A stretch of 28,146 bases of DNA from assembly GCA_015146655.1 (NCBI GenBank), contig VKHL01000241.1, positions 1-28,146 of the forward strand, written 5' to 3'. The stretch comes from Ochromonas danica (taxonomy: Eukaryota > Sar > Chrysophyceae > Chromulinales > Chromulinaceae). How positions within the stretch are numbered: the first letter of the stretch is position 1; each line of letters opens with the position of its first letter. The position numbers and the translations under genes are program-made. The notes beneath the pieces are model-generated. The model did no database searches and had not been told where the DNA came from. It was given only the letters and a program-made list of their open reading frames with translations. Positions 26,109-28,146 of the stretch are shown here, in pieces.

Positions 26109-26293
26109 TCATCTTCAAACTCTTCCCTGAAGTTCATGTAATCTTTAAACACCCTGTTGTTCATCCGTTCTATTTCAAACTCAAACTCAAGGAAAGTTTG
26201 GTACTGATCTAAAAACGGCGCTGGAATACTAGTATCAACATTAGAAATAGGATAACATTGTTCCCCCTGACGTAATGGAAGAACGCAAGTCAC
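26093..26293 (-). pseudogene. Fragment resembling the MCP N-terminal region
   Basis: The frame contains NVDTSIPAPFLDQ, QTFLEFEFEIE and DYMNF. MCP residues about 48-85 contain IDTSTPGAFYDP, QTFLEFDIEIQ and DYMNL in the same order. The nucleotide sequences also align by eye at roughly 70%. The frame then runs straight into an early-promoter core and stops. Its apparent first 15-16 codons overlap the C-terminal fragment in another frame, so it has no credible start. This looks like a relic of a second, diverged capsid gene. Confidence 0.7.
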
Positions 26294-26462
26294 GAAAGAT
26301 AAGTATCAAATTAAATCCTATACAGGTAATCCGTACGGGTCGATTAAGTAAAAGGTGTAGCGAAAAAAGTTTTTCTTCTAATGCGCTATTCGTTGCACGG
26401 GCAGGTCTCAACAGAAGAGCCAATTCCACAATGTGAAATTGAATTAAGTCAAATTCAGACAT
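26241..26462 (-). CDS. 73-aa early ORF ending in an MCP-like C-terminus
   Basis: The ORF starts at ATG 26462 directly after a well-formed early leader. The last residues, DLRSSITSGGTMLSYF, match the MCP end DIRFSIMAGGQMLAYY, and the surrounding nucleotides align too. The first 45 residues (helical, Leu-rich) are not recognised. It may be a chance readable remnant of a capsid gene, or a short early protein that kept a capsid tail. Which applies cannot be decided here. Confidence 0.55.
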   Translation of the reverse strand: MSEFDLIQFHIVELALLLRPARATNSALEEKLFSLHLLLNRPVRITCIGFNLILIFRDLRSSITSGGTMLSYF

Positions 26463-26530
26463 AAAATAATTTATTATGTTTATTTTCGAAGAGACACATT
26501 TGCAAAAGATCCAAGGGACAAAGATACGCT
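26463..26530 (-). promoter_or_regulatory. Early promoter of the 73-aa ORF
   Basis: All three elements are present leftward: AGCGTATCTTTG with TCCCTTGGATCTTTT (26503-26530), TGTGTCTCTTC, then CATAATAAATTATTTT next to the ATG. Confidence 0.8.
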
Positions 26531-26793
26531 TATTCCTCCTCCTCGATGTCGGTTTCACTTTCTTCCCTACAGCTCTTAAACTCAAAGCGGTTCCACCAAA
26601 ACATCCCCAACCCAAAACCAATACCCAACCCTATCCCGAGCCCAAACCCCAATCCCAGCCCTACCCACGGTACCCATCCCGTCAGTCGTCTCTGTAGCTC
26701 TTGTGTCGACCAAGCAACAATGTCCAACTTCACCAATCCAACTTGGCTCGAGACTTCCTCTTTCTTCTCCTGATTTTCAAGCAAGGACTCCAT
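26530..26793 (-). CDS. Early membrane protein with glycine-zipper segment
   Basis: This is an 87-aa protein from ATG 26793 (MESLLENQ); in-frame codons further upstream would cross the promoter. A short helical N-terminus (1-40) leads to a hydrophobic segment with strict alternation of Gly and large residues (GLGLGFGLGIGLGIGFGLG, about 46-64). It is flanked by Trp pairs, then an acidic tail (ESETDIEEEE). One membrane pass is likely; glycine-zipper helices often oligomerise. No family recognised. Confidence 0.75.
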   Translation of the reverse strand: MESLLENQEKKEEVSSQVGLVKLDIVAWSTQELQRRLTGWVPWVGLGLGFGLGIGLGIGFGLGMFWWNRFEFKSCREESETDIEEEE

Positions 26794-26907
26794 TTGCAAA
26801 AAAGAATTAATTATGTGAAAGGGAAGGGACACAAAAGAACAAAAGATCCAAGAGACAAAGATATGCTTGTTCTTCTCGAACCTTCAGAACAAGACAAAGA
26901 TACGTTC
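26794..26907 (-). promoter_or_regulatory. Early promoter of the glycine-zipper gene
   Basis: The core is at 26841-26867 in sense order, with TGTGTCCCTTC and TCACATAATTAATTC downstream. A second partial GTATCTTTGTC core lies at 26894-26905. Confidence 0.75.
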
Positions 26908-27334
26908 AATTATCGTGATCAGATGATGCGGGTCTTTGTTCACAGAGCAAACATAATTCCACTTCTCCCGCAATGAATATGCGATCCACACAGTTAGAAC
27001 CATACGTATTATGCATTTCATCTTCAACTTCACTTTGAATTTGATTCTGTTTTCTCGCCCATTCTTCACTTTCGTTTTCCGCGACAATGACTACAAAGTC
27101 AACATCGCCATCCATATTCACCGCATCTTTCAGCGAAACCGAATAATATACTCGACCCTCAAAACCTTTGATTACAAACCACAAGTTTTGATCTGCCGGA
27201 AAATAATACGTCCCTGAAGAATTATCATTTGTCAATTTTATGCACTCTTCCCAAGGTAAATCTTTATAAAAGACTCTAAAAGTGAAATAGTGTGAATCAT
27301 AAAACCAACATATTTCATATTTATTGAGTGCCAT
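26906..27334 (-). CDS. Early accessory protein, unknown
   Basis: This is a 142-aa protein from ATG 27334 (MALNKYEICWFYD); the frame extends upstream only by crossing the promoter. It has a mixed alpha/beta look with many aromatic residues, an acidic middle and several Cys (near VELCLLCEQ). No membrane segment or family is recognised. It has its own early promoter. Confidence 0.75.
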   Translation of the reverse strand: MALNKYEICWFYDSHYFTFRVFYKDLPWEECIKLTNDNSSGTYYFPADQNLWFVIKGFEGRVYYSVSLKDAVNMDGDVDFVVIVAENESEEWARKQNQIQSEVEDEMHNTYGSNCVDRIFIAGEVELCLLCEQRPASSDHDN

Positions 27335-27399
27335 TTTATTTATTATGAAGAAAAGGAAGAGACACAAAACCAGAAAGATCCAAGGGACAAAGATACGCT
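27335..27399 (-). promoter_or_regulatory. Early promoter of the 142-aa gene
   Basis: The core at 27373-27399, then TGTGTCTCTTCC and TCATAATAAATAAA next to the ATG, make this one of the best preserved examples. Confidence 0.82.
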
Positions 27400-27413
27400 T
27401 TGCGCTCGGTTGT

Positions 27414-27581
27414 TCACACTCCGCGTGTCTCCTCGATTTTCTTCGCGCGTTTCCTCCTTGTTTCTTCTTCTTTCAGAGCTCTCAGCAATTTCTTGCTTTC
27501 CTTCAAATTGCGGCGTTCCTCTTTTGCTTCCGCGGAAAATTTTCCCGATTTCACGTATACTCGTTTTTCTTTCGTTGACAT
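27414..27581 (-). CDS. Small highly charged protein (55 aa)
   Basis: The 55 residues start at MSTKEKRVYV and end ETRGV. The protein is almost wholly Lys/Arg/Glu with Leu spacing consistent with one long helix. It could bind nucleic acid. The ATG follows CATAAATTAA (early-like) but also has an exact AAACNGTTT at 27615-27623, 33 nt upstream, the late spacing. It is the outermost right gene I can support. Confidence 0.65.
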   Translation of the reverse strand: MSTKEKRVYVKSGKFSAEAKEERRNLKESKKLLRALKEEETRRKRAKKIEETRGV

Positions 27582-27614
27582 TTAATTTATGAAGAAGTTC
27601 GTCTCCATTTTAAA

Positions 27615-27623
27615 AAACTGTTT
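27615..27623 (-). promoter_or_regulatory. Late-type motif of the 55-aa gene
   Basis: An exact AAACNGTTT lies 33 nt upstream of the ATG at 27581. Confidence 0.6.
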
Positions 27624-27718
27624 AAAACAAAAAGATAGATTGCTCGTTTCATGTTTTGTCCAAGATTCAATTGGATGGGTAAACCGTTTCTACAACTAAC
27701 TTTTTTACAGTTGTCAAG

Positions 27719-27795
27719 CAGTGTGCCAGCACTGGAGTTTGGATCGATGCTTTGAGCGATTAGGGTATGGGTTCGATTCTAGTGCTAGCATACTG
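27719..27795 (+). other. tRNA-like hairpin with B-box sequence
   Basis: The 18-nt arms 27719-27736 and 27778-27795 pair at 15 positions, with wobble possible at some others. The 41-nt loop contains GGTTCGATTC, the core of a polymerase III B box. The acceptor-like stem, B-box position and 67-nt core resemble a degenerate tRNA, but the D and anticodon arms do not fold properly and the T stem has a mismatch. Confidence 0.5.
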
Positions 27796-27878
27796 TTTCC
27801 CAAAATTCCACGTTGAAGAGTAAACATTCAAAACAAAATTGAATGAGTCCACTTCAGTGTGGAACTTTGGGTTTTGCC

Positions 27879-28034
27879 GTTGAAGTTCGAGTTGAAGTTG
27901 AAGTGACCTGTGACACAGACCTGTGACCTGTGACACAGACCTGTGACCTGTGACACAGACTTTGGATCAAGTTGAAGTTCAAGTTGAAGTTCGATCTTAA
28001 AGTCCTCCAACTTCAACTCCAAGTTGAAGTTGAC
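27879..28034. repeat. GTTGAAGTT repeats and hairpin near right TIR
   Basis: Direct GTTGAAGTT copies lie at 27879-27904 and 27968-27992. A perfect 11-bp hairpin with a 3-nt loop is at 28008-28018 / 28022-28032. The same word family forms the left subterminal hairpin (72-94). Confidence 0.75.
27905..27960 (+). repeat. 20-bp tandem repeat, 2.8 copies
   Basis: The unit GACCTGTGACACAGACCTGT occurs perfectly at 27905-27924 and 27925-27944, and for 16 bp at 27945-27960. Related GACCCGTGACCTGTG sequence occurs at 28032-28046. Confidence 0.92.
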
Positions 28035-28078
28035 CCGTGACCTGTGTCCCGTGACATGCGCGGGTCCTCCGCGACCGG

Positions 28079-28125
28079 CTGCTGACGTCAGGCATTAAGC
28101 GTTGGGGACCACCATTATAGTAGTA
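28079..28125 (-). repeat. Right terminal inverted repeat
   Basis: This is the reverse complement of 2-48 with two mismatches. Some 21 bases follow it (28126-28146) that have no counterpart at the left edge; they may be host flank or a repeat extension lost on the left. Confidence 0.93.
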
Positions 28126-28146
28126 AAACAATTGAAAAATTTCGGA

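Larger units (their letters stand above)
27582..28078. other. Right subterminal noncoding region
   Basis: No supported gene. It contains late-type motifs at 27615-27623 and 27681-27689, a tRNA-like hairpin (27719-27795), GTTGAAGTT words, a 20-bp tandem repeat and a perfect hairpin beside the TIR. A 64-aa open frame across 27828-28022 only translates repeats. Confidence 0.6.

Noticed and set aside
27587-27652. 21-residue leftward ORF behind a late motif
   Set aside because: Spacing (28 nt) fits, but the peptide is too short and hydrophobic to support as a gene without expression data.
27724-27790. True tRNA gene
   Set aside because: The B box and acceptor-like stem are present but D and anticodon arms do not fold and the length is only 67 nt; kept as tRNA-like.
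27905-27960. CRISPR-like array
   Set aside because: Repeats are contiguous with no spacers.
27828-28022. 64-aa leftward frame
   Set aside because: It translates the 20-bp repeats and GTTGAAGTT words; no promoter.
1-28146. Adenovirus-type maturation protease gene
   Set aside because: I looked for its His/Cys blocks in the virion cluster and saw none; the only protease-like signal is the OTU-like part of PolB.

Overview
The window looks like one near-complete Polinton/Maverick-type element (a eukaryotic dsDNA virus or its integrated form), about 28 kb long. Imperfect terminal inverted repeats of 47 bp lie at 2-48 and 28079-28125 (45/47 identical by eye). Between them are the lineage hallmarks: a protein-primed family B DNA polymerase, a retrovirus-type (rve, DDE) integrase, a large major capsid protein, a probable penton/minor capsid protein and an FtsK/HerA (A32-like) packaging ATPase. 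ATG starts, AT-rich leaders without Shine-Dalgarno sites and nuclear-localisation-like basic patches fit a eukaryotic host. The sequence alone does not identify the host. I see no adenovirus-type maturation protease.

Layout. Left arm (178-9024): one leftward acidic gene, then rightward genes of early type. These are three acidic or NLS-bearing proteins of unknown function, a small Cys-containing protein, PolB (1496 aa) and a coiled-coil protein. Centre (8786-25753): integrase and virion genes, mostly leftward. They include MCP, a small basic protein, a class-3-lipase-like protein, a Ser/Lys/Glu-rich protein, two fibre-like proteins sharing a module, an unrecognised basic-tailed protein, the ATPase, a one-TM protein and an 809-aa protein with a SET-like methyltransferase domain. 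A short rightward island (15080-16953) carries the penton candidate and two partners. Right arm (25794-27581): small leftward accessory genes, plus two adjacent fragments resembling the C-terminus and N-terminus of a second capsid gene. Both ends carry subterminal hairpins and tandem repeats.

Regulation. Two promoter classes can be read by eye. Accessory and replication genes share a tripartite leader: AGCGTATCTTTG-TCCCTTGGATCTTTT, then TGTGTCTCTTC, then TCATAATAAATAAA next to the ATG. The integrase and virion genes instead carry a 9-bp palindrome, AAACNGTTT (exact or 8/9), 29-47 nt upstream of the start codon. The split between replication/accessory and integrase/virion genes suggests an early/late switch. 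It also helped fix several start codons and two small genes (23028-23285 and 27414-27581).

Most notable: the palindromic late-type motif, the repeated early leader, a capsid-gene relic in the early region, a SET-domain protein expressed with virion genes, a CCAACGTG-word array that continues from noncoding DNA into a coding region, and a tRNA-like hairpin with a B box near the right end.
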